Assembly (NCBI RefSeq): GCF_014174375.1
Contig: NZ_JABEQE010000013.1
Span: 62,001 to 126,000 of the forward strand
Reading direction: 5' to 3'
DNA length: 64,000 bases
DNA from: Gluconacetobacter asukensis
GTDB taxonomy: Bacteria > Pseudomonadota > Alphaproteobacteria > Acetobacterales > Acetobacteraceae
The notes under the pieces are model-generated. The model had not been told where the DNA came from and made no database searches. It worked only from the letters and a program-made list of their open reading frames with translations. Positions within the stretch are counted from its first letter, which is position 1; each line of letters starts with the position of its first letter. The translations under genes and the position numbers were made by a program. Positions 44,947 to 54,533 of this stretch are shown in pieces.

Positions 44947-45903
44947 GTGTTGCAGCAGACAGATCCCGTGCGGCGCACGTCGGAAATCGAAGAGCTGACC
45001 AATCTGTATGTCATCCATCCGGTCTCGGGGTGGCTGACGCGGCATTTTGCCCGCATGGGGGTGGCGCCCAATGTGGTGTCGCTCTGCGGCATGGCGGCGG
45101 GCGTGCTGGCGGGGGTGGTCTATCACCATGTCGGCGATCCGCGTTTCGCGGTCGCCGGGTTCCTGCTCATGATCATCTGGCATGTCATGGACGGCGCGGA
45201 TGGCCAGTTGGCGCGGCTGACGGGCAAGCAGTCGCAGACCGGCAAGATTCTCGATGGCATCTGCGATTATGTGACGTTCGTGTCGGTCTATGTCGGGCTG
45301 GCGCTGGCCCTTTCCGCCCTTTACGGGGCGTGGGTGTGGGCGCTGGTCGTGCTGGCCGGCCTGTGCCACGCGGTGCAGTCTGCCGCCTATGAACGGCAGC
45401 GGCAGGATTATAATTTCTGGGGCTGGGCGCGTGGCGCGGCACCCGTGGCGCGGGCGAAGGTTCGTTCGGGCCGGCGCATGGGCGACCTGCTGTTCGGGCT
45501 ATACAATCGGCTCGAGGCGCTGACCGCCGTGTGCGGGGAGGCAGGGCTGAACCAGCGCCTGGCGGGATTGCTGGCGGCGCATCCCGACTGCGCGCCGGTG
45601 ATCCGGACCGCCTATCGCGAGGCCTTTGCGCCGCTGCTGCGCGGCTGGTCGATCCTGTCGGCCAATTATCGGACGATCGGCATCTTCCTGTGCGTTTTCT
45701 GCCGTGTGCCGCTGGCCTATTTCATGTTCGAGATCATGGGTTTTACGGCGATCCTGATGATGCTGCTGGCCCGGCAGCGCGTGTGTGATGCCGCGTTCAT
45801 GGCCGGGCTGGATGGCCTGGACGCCGATCTGCCGTGCCCGGCCGACCGCCGCCGCGACCAGGCGGCCTTTGTGGTCGAGGCCAAGGCGCCCGTCGCGCCC
45901 TGA
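44947..45903 (+). CDS. CDP-alcohol phosphatidyltransferase (DIPP-synthase-like)
   Basis: 318 residues from a GTG. Several membrane helices surround the family motif DGADGQLAR...G...D...D, with Asp82, Asp85, Asp103 and Asp107. In archaea the IPCT partner joins CDP-inositol to inositol phosphate, giving di-inositol phosphate phosphate. Here it may instead make an inositol phospholipid. Without a visible phosphatase gene the end product is uncertain. Confidence 0.85.
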   Translation: MLQQTDPVRRTSEIEELTNLYVIHPVSGWLTRHFARMGVAPNVVSLCGMAAGVLAGVVYHHVGDPRFAVAGFLLMIIWHVMDGADGQLARLTGKQSQTGKILDGICDYVTFVSVYVGLALALSALYGAWVWALVVLAGLCHAVQSAAYERQRQDYNFWGWARGAAPVARAKVRSGRRMGDLLFGLYNRLEALTAVCGEAGLNQRLAGLLAAHPDCAPVIRTAYREAFAPLLRGWSILSANYRTIGIFLCVFCRVPLAYFMFEIMGFTAILMMLLARQRVCDAAFMAGLDGLDADLPCPADRRRDQAAFVVEAKAPVAP

Positions 45904-45962
45904 CGGCGCGGGAAACCGCCGTCGGGCCCCACACACCACCGCGGGGCTTTTGAAAGGGCCTC

Positions 45963-47042
45963 TTATTCCCTGGTGTGGATGAAGAGGTAGGCTGCGGACA
46001 GCATCAGCAGGGTCGGGGGCGTCAGAGCCGTGATGGCCGGGTTCAGATCCAGCAGCAGGCCCAGCCGGTTGGTGATTTCCTGCCCCAGAGAGAACACGAT
46101 GGCGATCGCGATGCCGATCGCCATCCGGTAACCCAGATTCTGCGATCGCGGGGGCCCGAAGACGAAGGGCGCGGCACAGGCGATCAGCGCGATCATGGCG
46201 AATGGCGTGCTGATGCGCGACCAGAGTTCCTGCTCATAGCGCGTGGCCGGCAGATGGTGCCGTTTCAGGTCCTGGATGTAGCGATACAGGGCGATGGGCG
46301 GCACGCTCTCGGGCGGCAGGCTGAGGAAACGGATCTGCCGTGACGACAGGAAGGCATGCCAGATCATGCTGTCCTGATGGCTGGTGTGGAACTGGTCGGC
46401 GACGATGTCCTTGCGTGTGACGTCCGCCAGCACCCAGTCATCGTCCGCGCCGATGGTGGCGCGGGCCGCATGCAGATATTGTGTCAGCGCGCCCTGGTCG
46501 TCGAAACGGTAGATGTCGATATCCTCGGCCCGCGTTTCGTTCACGAAGCGGTGGACGCCGAGGAACTGCTGGTCGCCATGGGCCCAGAAAGCGCTGTTGT
46601 CTCCGGCATTTGCCGTGCCCGCTGTCAGGGCGGCGGTGCGGCCCTCCTGGGCCATGTGGCGGGCTGAGGGGACGATGAACTGCCCGACCAGGAACAGCAG
46701 CACGATCGTCGGCACGATCAGGCGCAGCACCGCGCCGATGATCTGCATTTCCGACAGGCCGATCCCCTGCAGGGCAGTCAGTTCCGAATGTTTGGCAAGG
46801 CCGCCCAGACCCAGCAGGCAGGCCAGCAGCATGGCGATGGGGGTGACCTGCATGAACCGTGCCGGCGCCAGCAGGGCGGTATAGGCGGCGGCATCGGCCA
46901 GATGATAATGCCCCTGGCCGACGAAGGAGAGCTGGTCCACGAATTCCAGCAGGCTGAACAGCGCCGTCAGCCCGACGGCGACCAGGACGAAGGCCCGCAG
47001 CGTGACGAGCTGGATATAGCGATCGAAGCGTCTCATTCTCAT
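45963..47042 (-). CDS. lptG: LPS export permease LptG
   Basis: 359 residues from MRMRRFDRY, overlapping the lptF stop by ATGA. Six membrane helices flank a periplasmic beta-jellyroll region (about 100-260). With LptF it forms the inner-membrane core that lifts LPS toward the LptA bridge. The upstream longer frame lies within lptF and is not used. Confidence 0.92.
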   Translation of the reverse strand: MRMRRFDRYIQLVTLRAFVLVAVGLTALFSLLEFVDQLSFVGQGHYHLADAAAYTALLAPARFMQVTPIAMLLACLLGLGGLAKHSELTALQGIGLSEMQIIGAVLRLIVPTIVLLFLVGQFIVPSARHMAQEGRTAALTAGTANAGDNSAFWAHGDQQFLGVHRFVNETRAEDIDIYRFDDQGALTQYLHAARATIGADDDWVLADVTRKDIVADQFHTSHQDSMIWHAFLSSRQIRFLSLPPESVPPIALYRYIQDLKRHHLPATRYEQELWSRISTPFAMIALIACAAPFVFGPPRSQNLGYRMAIGIAIAIVFSLGQEITNRLGLLLDLNPAITALTPPTLLMLSAAYLFIHTRE

Positions 47043-48160
47043 GCCGCGTTGTCCCGCCGGGACAGCAGCTCGGCGATCTGGCCACGCAGCATGAACCCTG
47101 TCAGGGCCGCCAGAAGGGCGGGCGCCCACCAGATGCCGGGAACGGGGGCGACCATGCCGTGCTGGACCCAGGTTCGGGCGGAGGTATAGAGCAGGTAATA
47201 GACGAAGAAGATCAGGATCGCGGTCCCCAGTTTGCCGTAGCGGTTCTGCCGGGGGCGCCCCCGGGCCAGCGGCACGGCCAGCATCGCCAGCAGCATGGTG
47301 GTCAGGGGGGTGGACAGGCGCCACTGGAATTCCGCCACGTCCGCCGGCTTGTGTGAGGTGGCGATGCGCAGGCTGCCGGCGGTTACCGAACTGTAGTTCG
47401 GCGTTTCCACCACATGGCGGTTCGGGTCCTGGGTGATTTCACGCGCGCTCAGGACCTGATCGTGCGCCCCGGGCTGGGTGCCGATATCGTAGATATGGGC
47501 ATTCTTCAGCCGCACATAGAGATCGGTGCGGCCGTTGCCCTCTTCGGCCACCGGATAGCCGAGTTCGGCATGGATGATCCGTGTGTCCGTGGGGCGGCGC
47601 AACTGGACGAAGATATCCCGTGCCGGGCCGTTGGGGCCCTGGCGCCGGGTGAGGAAGATGACGCGCGCGCCGTTCTGCACGACATAGAAGGTGCCGGGCT
47701 GCATCGCGTCGACGTCCAGCGTCAGTTCGGCGCTGCGCGAGAGGGCATGCAGGCGCTCATAGGCCCAGGGGCGCACGACCAGCGACAGGAGGCCGACCCC
47801 GATGGCGACGCATCCGGCCAGGACCATGACATGGCGCAGCAGCATGGTGGGGGTGACCCGCAGGGCATGCAGCGCCGTGATTTCGGAATTGCCGTACAGC
47901 GTGCCCAGCGCCAGCACGATCGACAGGTACAGCGCCACCGGCACCAGCACTTCCAGGCTGATCAGCAGCTTGAGCACGATCAGTTCCACGATCGTGTCGG
48001 TGGACAGCAGGCCGTTCACGGCGTCCGACAGGAAATCGGCGGCGCTGTAGCCGGCGAACAGGGCCATGCACACCACCAGCATGGCCGCCAGGGGCTTCCC
48101 GATTTCGCGCAGAAGATAGGTGCGAATGATCAAGGTATGAAAACCGTCTGTCGGGGACAC
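47039..48160 (-). CDS. lptF: LPS export permease LptF
   Basis: 373 residues with the same architecture as LptG: three N-terminal helices (LVVCMALFAGYSAADFLSDA on), a periplasmic domain, and three C-terminal helices. YGNSEITALHALRVTP is a characteristic loop. The first gene of the lptF-lptG pair. Confidence 0.92.
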   Translation of the reverse strand: MSPTDGFHTLIIRTYLLREIGKPLAAMLVVCMALFAGYSAADFLSDAVNGLLSTDTIVELIVLKLLISLEVLVPVALYLSIVLALGTLYGNSEITALHALRVTPTMLLRHVMVLAGCVAIGVGLLSLVVRPWAYERLHALSRSAELTLDVDAMQPGTFYVVQNGARVIFLTRRQGPNGPARDIFVQLRRPTDTRIIHAELGYPVAEEGNGRTDLYVRLKNAHIYDIGTQPGAHDQVLSAREITQDPNRHVVETPNYSSVTAGSLRIATSHKPADVAEFQWRLSTPLTTMLLAMLAVPLARGRPRQNRYGKLGTAILIFFVYYLLYTSARTWVQHGMVAPVPGIWWAPALLAALTGFMLRGQIAELLSRRDNAA

Positions 48161-48301
48161 GCGTCGCGCCGGGGCGCACGAACCGGTCCCTCCGCCCTGT
48201 CACGCCGGACGGGCGCGGCCTGTGCCGCGTGTGAACGCACCCCTGATTGCCCAAGGATAAAAGAGCGGGCTGCTTTCGTCAAACCAGTTGCCTCGGCCGG
48301 T

Positions 48302-49585
48302 TCACGGGCCGGAGGGCGGGAGGATCGGCGACCCGGTGCGCAGCAGATGTTTCAGCCAGCGCCAGCACTGGCGTCGATAGAGGCGCCACTGGGACGCTTG
48401 CCAGCGCATGACCGGATCGGCCGGGGCATTCAGGCGTTCGGAGATCGCGGTCATGATCCGCGTGGCGCGGGCCTCCCAGGTCAGGGTGCGGCTTTCCGCC
48501 AGCGCGGCCTCGGCGAGGCGGGCGCGGAGCGTGGGGTCGTCGGTCATCTGCCGCACTGCTTCCGCCAGGGCGGAGGGGGAGTCTGGCTGGCAGAGGCAGG
48601 CATTGACCCCGTGGCGCAGGATTTCCTGCACGTCTGGCGTGTCCCCGGCCAGGATGGGGCGGCCCGATGCCATGTAGAAGAACAGCTTGAGCGGCAGGAC
48701 GGTCGAGCCGAAGCGCGTCAGGGGCTGGAGCGAAGGCGGGATCAGCAGGACATCGGCGGCGGCGACATACAGGCCCAGGGTCTCGGGCGGCTGGAACGGC
48801 ACGATCCGCACGTTGGGCAGGGGGCGGGCCTTCTCCTCGATCGGACCATCGCCATAGGAGCCGACCAGGATGAACAGCCGGTCGGGCAGCAGGCGCGCCG
48901 CCTCGATGACCACGTCCAGCCCCTTTCGCTGGTTGATCCGGCCCGTATAGACGATCGTCCGGGCGGCGGGGGGGATGGACAGGGCCTGTCGCGCGGCCTC
49001 CGACGAAGGGCGCGCATCCAGCCGCTCGGGCTCGAAGCCATTATGGATGCAGCGCAATCTGGCGGCGGGCACGCCGAGTTCCAGATATTTCCGCCGCGTA
49101 TAGTCCGAATGGCAGATATTGAGGATGAAGCGCGGATGGCTCATCAGCCGGTGGAGCCAGCGGCGCAGCGGCGGGATCTGATCGGGCCAGGGGCGGTAAT
49201 GGTCGAAGACCACGCGCTGGCCGAATCGGATGGCCATCCAGGCGATCCACAGGTTGCGGGTATAGACCAGGTCGGCCTGACGGAAGGCCCGACGGCAGAC
49301 GATGGTCAGGCCGCACATCAGATGGCGTAGGACGGCCGGGCCCAGCGGTGCCCAGGCCCGTACCACCGTCAGCCCCGTGGCCTTGCCCAGGGCCGCGCAG
49401 GCCGCCTGGTCGCGCATGGGAACGTGCAGCCGCGCGCGAGGCGCCAGGCGGGCCAGGTAGCGGGCAGTGGTGATGAAGACTTCGGCGTCGGCCTCGGCAC
49501 TGGGGAGCGGATTTTCGAATGCGAAAAGGATTCCGATCCCCGCATCCGGGTTTCCGGCATGGCCGCTCTGTCTCACTGGTCGCAT
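48302..49585 (-). CDS. GT4-family glycosyltransferase
   Basis: 427 residues, GT-B fold. The nucleotide-sugar half shows TIVYTGRINQRKGLDVVIEA and LKLFFYMASGRPILAGDTPD, the retaining EX7E-type GT4 region. The acceptor half is less conserved. No signal or membrane segment. It is upstream of lptF on the same strand by 140 bp, hinting at a surface-polysaccharide or LPS role, unproven. Confidence 0.85.
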   Translation of the reverse strand: MRPVRQSGHAGNPDAGIGILFAFENPLPSAEADAEVFITTARYLARLAPRARLHVPMRDQAACAALGKATGLTVVRAWAPLGPAVLRHLMCGLTIVCRRAFRQADLVYTRNLWIAWMAIRFGQRVVFDHYRPWPDQIPPLRRWLHRLMSHPRFILNICHSDYTRRKYLELGVPAARLRCIHNGFEPERLDARPSSEAARQALSIPPAARTIVYTGRINQRKGLDVVIEAARLLPDRLFILVGSYGDGPIEEKARPLPNVRIVPFQPPETLGLYVAAADVLLIPPSLQPLTRFGSTVLPLKLFFYMASGRPILAGDTPDVQEILRHGVNACLCQPDSPSALAEAVRQMTDDPTLRARLAEAALAESRTLTWEARATRIMTAISERLNAPADPVMRWQASQWRLYRRQCWRWLKHLLRTGSPILPPSGP

Positions 49586-49769
49586 CCATCAGGCTTCTGT
49601 CCGGGCGCTGGCCCGCCGATGGCGCATATGACCGGGAACGTCCGTGGCTGTCCAGAAGGGGTCGCCATGCCGGCGCCGGGGGGCGGATGCAACCATCGTG
49701 GGCACGGCGCGCTACGAAATCGGTTGACGGCCCCCTTTTTGCTCCCTGTCTGGTTCGGAGGAAACGGTC

Positions 49770-50096
49770 ATGCGTGATCTGACCGCCATCGAGATCCTGT
49801 CGCACCTGACCGCGCTACGCGCCCAGGTGTCGGGGTTGCATGTGGCCTTGCAGACGTTACGGACCGTCCATGCGCCTTCGTCATCGCGGGTGGTCGCAGA
49901 CAGTGAGATCGTGACGGTTACGCTCAACGGTTCCGTTCTCCGGCGTGTCGAGGACTGGCAGGCGCGGCAGTCGGACCTGCCGAACCGCGCGATCGCGCTG
50001 GAACGGATGATCGAGGCCTTTCTCGATCTGGATGCATGGGCCAAGCGCTCCGGCCTGAACGGGTCGGGCACGGAGGGCGTGGGCGCCGAGGTTTAG
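49770..50096 (+). CDS. small ribbon-helix-helix-like protein
   Basis: 108 residues. A helical N-terminus is followed by a VTVTLNGSVLRRVEDWQARQ strand-helix stretch and PNRAIALERMIEAFLD, which fits the RHH (Arc/MetJ) DNA-binding fold. No toxin partner is adjacent. Function unassigned. Confidence 0.5.
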   Translation: MRDLTAIEILSHLTALRAQVSGLHVALQTLRTVHAPSSSRVVADSEIVTVTLNGSVLRRVEDWQARQSDLPNRAIALERMIEAFLDLDAWAKRSGLNGSGTEGVGAEV

Positions 50097-50122
50097 CCCC
50101 GGTGCCACCATTGCGTGGTGGG

Positions 50123-50458
50123 TTACGGCCAGCCGGTCGCCGGTATGTCGAAATGATCGATCAGTTCGTGGTCCGGCAGATGCGCCAGTTCCTTGGGCTC
50201 TGCCAGGATCAGCCTGTCCTGGGCGGCGGCGGTCAGTTCGGCGCGGATGGCGTGCAGGAGATGACCCGGCGCCGCCAGGACGAAGCGGCTGATCGTGCCG
50301 TCCGTCACGCCGTGATTCAGCGTTTCGGCGATCGTGATGGCGAACCGTTCGGTGGCCGCGATGTGCCGGATGGTGTGCAGCGCGGGTCCTTCGTGGCGCA
50401 GCAGGCGCGCCGTGTGCGCGTCGGCGACGACATATGTCACGGGGTCGATCGTTGTCAT
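50123..50458 (-). CDS. host-attachment-protein-like (baeRF fold) protein
   Basis: 111 residues from MTTIDPVTYVVADAHTARLL, with GGGAGAAGAAG upstream. The opening strand TYVVADAHTARLL and the late FVLAAPGHLLHAIRAEL and KELAHLPDHELIDHF blocks resemble proteins named for host-cell attachment in rhizobia, which share an eRF1-like fold. It is shorter than the usual ~140 residues. Role here unknown. Confidence 0.6.
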   Translation of the reverse strand: MTTIDPVTYVVADAHTARLLRHEGPALHTIRHIAATERFAITIAETLNHGVTDGTISRFVLAAPGHLLHAIRAELTAAAQDRLILAEPKELAHLPDHELIDHFDIPATGWP

Positions 50459-50493
50459 GATCTTCTTCTCCCTGTCGAAGACCGCATCATCTT

Positions 50494-51279
50494 TCACCCG
50501 AACGCCCTTTCGGGGAAGGGGGCTGCGTCCTTCGCGTCATCACTTTCCGCGATCCGGCCGGCGATGGCGAGGAAGCGCCGGCGCACTGCGCCTGCATGGG
50601 GATTGAGGTGCGCGATGGCGTGAGAGACGTCCGGCGCGTCGTCCCGCACCATGGCGGTGGCGGCGCGGATCAGGTCGAAGCTGCTGGTGCTGATCCGTTC
50701 GGGCATCGGGCCCATCTCGGAGAGGATGCGCGCCAGCAGGTGGGTCAGGCCCTGCGCCATCGCGGCGTCGCGGTCATGGGCGTCGGGCGTGGTCAGGATG
50801 ACATCCAGCCCCAGGGTCCGGCGCAGGAACGCGGCCACGGGGCCGGGCCTGGTCCCACGGAGGGGACAGAGCACGATGCGGTGGCCGGCGATGCCGTTCC
50901 GCGCGCTCTGGGGGCCGAACAGGGGATGGGTGGCGATGATCCGGACATGGTCCGGCAGTTCCCGGCACAGGATCTCCGCCGGCAGGATCTTGACCGACCC
51001 GACATCGGCCACCAGCGCGTGGCGCGGTAGATGGGGGGCGATTGCGCGCGCGACCGCCTGCATCCGCGCGACCGGGACCGCCAGGATCACGATCGGGCAG
51101 GCGGCGGCATCTTCCAGCGTCGTCGCCGTGACCCCCGGCATGAGGGGGCCCGGCGGCAGAACGGGATCGTGGACGCGGACGGGGCAATGGGCGGCCAGGT
51201 GGGGGGCGATCAGCCGCCCGAAGGCGCCGAAGCCGAACAGGCCGATCTGGAGAGAAGGGGGAAGAGATCCGTCTGACAT
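50494..51279 (-). CDS. tyrA: prephenate/arogenate dehydrogenase-like protein
   Basis: 261 residues from MSDGSLPPSLQIG. Rossmann start IGLFGFGAFGRLIAPHL, ADVGSVK, and THPLFGPQSARNG carrying the active-site His, are TyrA features. It performs or resembles NAD(P)-dependent oxidative decarboxylation to tyrosine precursors. The C-terminal helical domain is short. It is isolated from aromatic genes; the hap-like gene lies 35 bp downstream. Confidence 0.8.
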   Translation of the reverse strand: MSDGSLPPSLQIGLFGFGAFGRLIAPHLAAHCPVRVHDPVLPPGPLMPGVTATTLEDAAACPIVILAVPVARMQAVARAIAPHLPRHALVADVGSVKILPAEILCRELPDHVRIIATHPLFGPQSARNGIAGHRIVLCPLRGTRPGPVAAFLRRTLGLDVILTTPDAHDRDAAMAQGLTHLLARILSEMGPMPERISTSSFDLIRAATAMVRDDAPDVSHAIAHLNPHAGAVRRRFLAIAGRIAESDDAKDAAPFPERAFG

Positions 51280-51437
51280 GACACTGCTTTCGGGAAGCTG
51301 CGTTGTCAGGAGGAATCTCGATTGTTCGACCGCTGACGACGCAGCGGTTGAACACATGACAAGCCCCCGCCGCTATGAATGCGGCGCGTAATACAGTCCG
51401 GACAGGAAGGACGGGGTGATCATGCGCGCAGGTAAAA

Positions 51438-52181
51438 TCATTCGGCGGGGCCGGTCAAGGCCGGCGGGGGTTTCTGCCCCTGGGCCGCGACCAGCAGCCA
51501 TGCCCCCACGACCTGGAGCGGCAGGCCCGCCACCAGCATGACGAAGCCCGCCCAGTGCTGGTCCTGAAGCGGGGTCAGGTCCCATCGGCACAATATGTCG
51601 AGATAGGGGGCGTAGAGCACGCGCGGCGCCGTCATCCATATCACGGCCACCACTGTCATCGGCAGGCTGCCCAGCAGCGCGTAGGCGCCGGCAAGCGGAT
51701 CGTGCCGGATCACGCGGCTGCCCGGCATCAGCTGGGCCCAGAACAGCAGGCCGGCCAGCAGGTCCAGCAGGCCTAAGGGCGCGCTGAACAGGGCGTTGGC
51801 CAGCGAGCGGTCCAGGATTGATGGCAGGCCGGTCGCCACCGCCAGGCCGCCGAACAGCGCCGCTGCCACGCCGGGATCGCGCATCCAGCCCGCGACTCGG
51901 ACGGGGGCGGTCTGCCTGGTCGTGGGGCCGGCGAGGGTCAGCAGCAGGAAGGGGGGAACGACCTGACCCATGACCATGAGGGCAGTGGTGTATTGGGTCA
52001 TCGATGCGAGGGGGTCACGCAGCCCCAGGCAGGAGGCTGCCAACAGCAGCGTGCCGGTGCCGCCAGCCGCCAGCCGCCATGCCGACCGGCGGTGCCGGGC
52101 GGCCAGCAGCAGGATCGCGGTGCCCCCGAGCAGCCCGGCGGCGACCCAGCCGGCCTGGAGCAGGGGGCTCCAGCCCCTCAT
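51438..52181 (-). CDS. ctaG: cytochrome c oxidase assembly factor CtaG (caa3/ba3 type)
   Basis: 247-residue multi-helix membrane protein of the Bacillus CtaG family, needed for copper insertion into oxidase. MTQYTTALMVMGQVVPPFLL and LTPLQDQHWAGFVML are family blocks. The final gene of the oxidase operon; it overlaps the Sco gene by ATGA. Confidence 0.85.
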   Translation of the reverse strand: MRGWSPLLQAGWVAAGLLGGTAILLLAARHRRSAWRLAAGGTGTLLLAASCLGLRDPLASMTQYTTALMVMGQVVPPFLLLTLAGPTTRQTAPVRVAGWMRDPGVAAALFGGLAVATGLPSILDRSLANALFSAPLGLLDLLAGLLFWAQLMPGSRVIRHDPLAGAYALLGSLPMTVVAVIWMTAPRVLYAPYLDILCRWDLTPLQDQHWAGFVMLVAGLPLQVVGAWLLVAAQGQKPPPALTGPAE

Positions 52182-52783
52182 CGGGGCAGGGCCGCGCGGA
52201 TGTCGGCGGCCATCGCGTCCGGATCGTTCAACTGGGTCATGCCGTAGCGGGCGCGCATCCGCCCGTCCGGGCCGATCAGCGTCAGGACTGAATTGTGATT
52301 GATATGGCCGTCGGTTCCCGTCCAGCCGATTCCCCAGGCGCGGGCTACCGCGGCCACATCGGCGGGGGGACCGGTCAGGCCGGTCGGGGCCGGCTGGAAC
52401 TGGGAGAGGAAGGCGTGCAGCACGGTGGGCGTGTCATGCGCCGGGTCCAGCGTGACGAACAGGATGCCTGTCCGCGATGCGTCGGGGCCCAGTCGGGTGA
52501 AGACGGGTTCCAGCGCCTCCAGCACGGTCGGGCATACATCAGGGCAGCGTACATAGCCGAAATAGACCAGCGTTGCCCGGTCGTGCAGCGTTGCCGGGTC
52601 GAACGGGCGGCCCAGATCGTCGCGCAGGGCCAGGCTGGGGGCCGGAGCCGGGGCGACCGGAGAGCCGAACCGGCCGAAGCCGCCGCTCCAGCCGGCATGG
52701 AGTGCCAGCAGGGCCAGGATTGCGGCCACCGTGCAGGCGGCGCGCCGCAGCGACTGGCGGAGCGGTGGCGCGAGCGCCGTCAT
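52178..52783 (-). CDS. SCO1/SenC copper chaperone
   Basis: 201 residues. One N-terminal membrane anchor is followed by a thioredoxin fold with copper-binding Cys80 and Cys84 (RCPDVCPT) and His163 (HINHNSV). It delivers copper to the CuA site of the oxidase. It lies 10 bp after the subunit I gene. Confidence 0.93.
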   Translation of the reverse strand: MTALAPPLRQSLRRAACTVAAILALLALHAGWSGGFGRFGSPVAPAPAPSLALRDDLGRPFDPATLHDRATLVYFGYVRCPDVCPTVLEALEPVFTRLGPDASRTGILFVTLDPAHDTPTVLHAFLSQFQPAPTGLTGPPADVAAVARAWGIGWTGTDGHINHNSVLTLIGPDGRMRARYGMTQLNDPDAMAADIRAALPR

Positions 52784-52793
52784 GCCGCGTGGC

Positions 52794-54533
52794 CTACCAG
52801 AGAATCCAGCCCGGCGCCCGCGTCACATGATGCAGGAATGGCCAGAGGATCGGGATATAGGCGGCGATGGCCGCCAGTGTCGTGATGCCGGTCAGCAGCC
52901 AGACATGATCAAGCGCGCGGATCAGGGGCGAGGCCGACTGGGCCGGGTTGGGCGGCGAGTCGATGGTGAAGCTGGCCGGGCCGCCGAAGGACTGGGCGAA
53001 GGGAACGGGCGGGGGAGCCGCGCGCCGGCCGAACAGGAGCGTGCCGAAGAAGACGGCGAAGAATGTGTAGCTGGCCACCCACAGCAGGACGCCGCCTGCC
53101 GCCACCAGTGCCAGCGGGACCGATGCCGCGCCATAGAGCGCGTGATAGGTGTCGTGCGGCAGCGCGGAGACCCATGCCCGGCGCGGCACGCCGTAGAGGC
53201 CGGCCCAGCTCATGCCCACGGCGAAGATCGTCATGCCGACGAACCATGTCCAGACGGAGAAGAGTGCCAGCCGGCGGCTGATCAGTTGGCGGCCGGTCAG
53301 ATGCGGCACCATCCAGAAGCTGATCGCCATGAAGGTCATGGCGGTGACGCTGCCGACGGTGACGTGGAAATGGCCGGGGATGAAGGTGGTGTTATGGACG
53401 ATGGCGTTGAGCTGCCAGCTGCCGTTGACGATGCCGGTGGCGCCGCCGAGGATGAAGGTCACGGCTGCCAGAACCTGTGCCGCCACGCTGGGATCGCCCC
53501 AGGGCAGGGCACGGAACCAGCCGAACCAGCCCTGTCCGCCGCGCAGGCGGCCGGCATATTCCAGGCTCAGCCCGATGGTGAAGGCGGTGACCAGGCTGGG
53601 GGTGGCCACCGACATGGTCAGCACCACCAGGATGCCGCGCCAGATCGACGAGAAGCCCGGATCGGAGAATTGATGGTGCGTGCCCACGGGCAGCGCGAAG
53701 ATCATCAGCAGGGCGAAGGTGATCCGCGCCATCGGGTCGGAGATCAGCTTGCCGCCGACCTGGCGCGACAGCAGGCCGTACCATGAGACATAGGCTGGCA
53801 TCAGCCAGAAATAGACGATCGGGTGGCCCGTCAGCCAGAACAGCGTACGGTTGACGATCGGGTCGACGGTGCCGATCAGGCCCAGCGACCACGGGTCGAG
53901 CTGGAGCACCAGTTCGGCCATCACGCCCACGCCGGCCAGGCCCCACATCAGCATGGTGATGAGCGACATGTACGTGACCAGCGGCGTGATTTCGCCGGGG
54001 CGGTGCCGGCGCCAGGTCGCGCGCATTTTCAGCAGGATCGGCAGAGGCATCGTGCTGCCCAGGGCCAGGAGCGTGATGCCGATATAGAAGAACGGGCTGC
54101 CCTTCAGCGGCGGATAGAAGGTCCACAGGACCGACGACGAATTGTCGGCCATGGCATAGAGTACGCACAGCGCGCCGATGGCCATGACCGCGAAACAGGT
54201 GCGCCACATCGTGAGGTTGGGCGCAACACCCAATTCGCGGGCGGGCAGATAGACCAGCAGGCCGCAGGTGACGAAGAAGGTGAAGACGTAGCCGTTCATC
54301 ACCCCGTGGATGGTCAGGCCCTGGTAATAGCTTTGCAGCAGCGGGCGCAGGGCGGGGTAGACGTCGACTCCACCGTAATTCAATGCCTGGAACGGGCCGA
54401 TGGTCGCCCCGATCAGCAGGGCGGAGAAGCCCGTGATCAGGAAGGCCAGCATCAGCCGGCGCATGCTGGCGGCGGTACTGTCGGATTCAGAAACGGCGGA
54501 AGGGATGGTGTTGGCCGCGATTTCGATGTTCAT
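52794..54533 (-). CDS. ba3-type cytochrome c oxidase subunit I
   Basis: About 579 residues and 13 membrane helices. Heme and CuB ligands are seen in LTIHGVMNGYVF (low-spin haem), LTGHPIVYFWLMPAYV (CuB His with the cross-linked Tyr), THHQFSD and HNTTFIPGHFHVTVG. The HPxVYFW form without the A-type E278 pattern marks a type B haem-copper oxidase. I start at MNIEIAANT, overlapping the subunit II stop. Confidence 0.9.
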   Translation of the reverse strand: MNIEIAANTIPSAVSESDSTAASMRRLMLAFLITGFSALLIGATIGPFQALNYGGVDVYPALRPLLQSYYQGLTIHGVMNGYVFTFFVTCGLLVYLPARELGVAPNLTMWRTCFAVMAIGALCVLYAMADNSSSVLWTFYPPLKGSPFFYIGITLLALGSTMPLPILLKMRATWRRHRPGEITPLVTYMSLITMLMWGLAGVGVMAELVLQLDPWSLGLIGTVDPIVNRTLFWLTGHPIVYFWLMPAYVSWYGLLSRQVGGKLISDPMARITFALLMIFALPVGTHHQFSDPGFSSIWRGILVVLTMSVATPSLVTAFTIGLSLEYAGRLRGGQGWFGWFRALPWGDPSVAAQVLAAVTFILGGATGIVNGSWQLNAIVHNTTFIPGHFHVTVGSVTAMTFMAISFWMVPHLTGRQLISRRLALFSVWTWFVGMTIFAVGMSWAGLYGVPRRAWVSALPHDTYHALYGAASVPLALVAAGGVLLWVASYTFFAVFFGTLLFGRRAAPPPVPFAQSFGGPASFTIDSPPNPAQSASPLIRALDHVWLLTGITTLAAIAAYIPILWPFLHHVTRAPGWILW

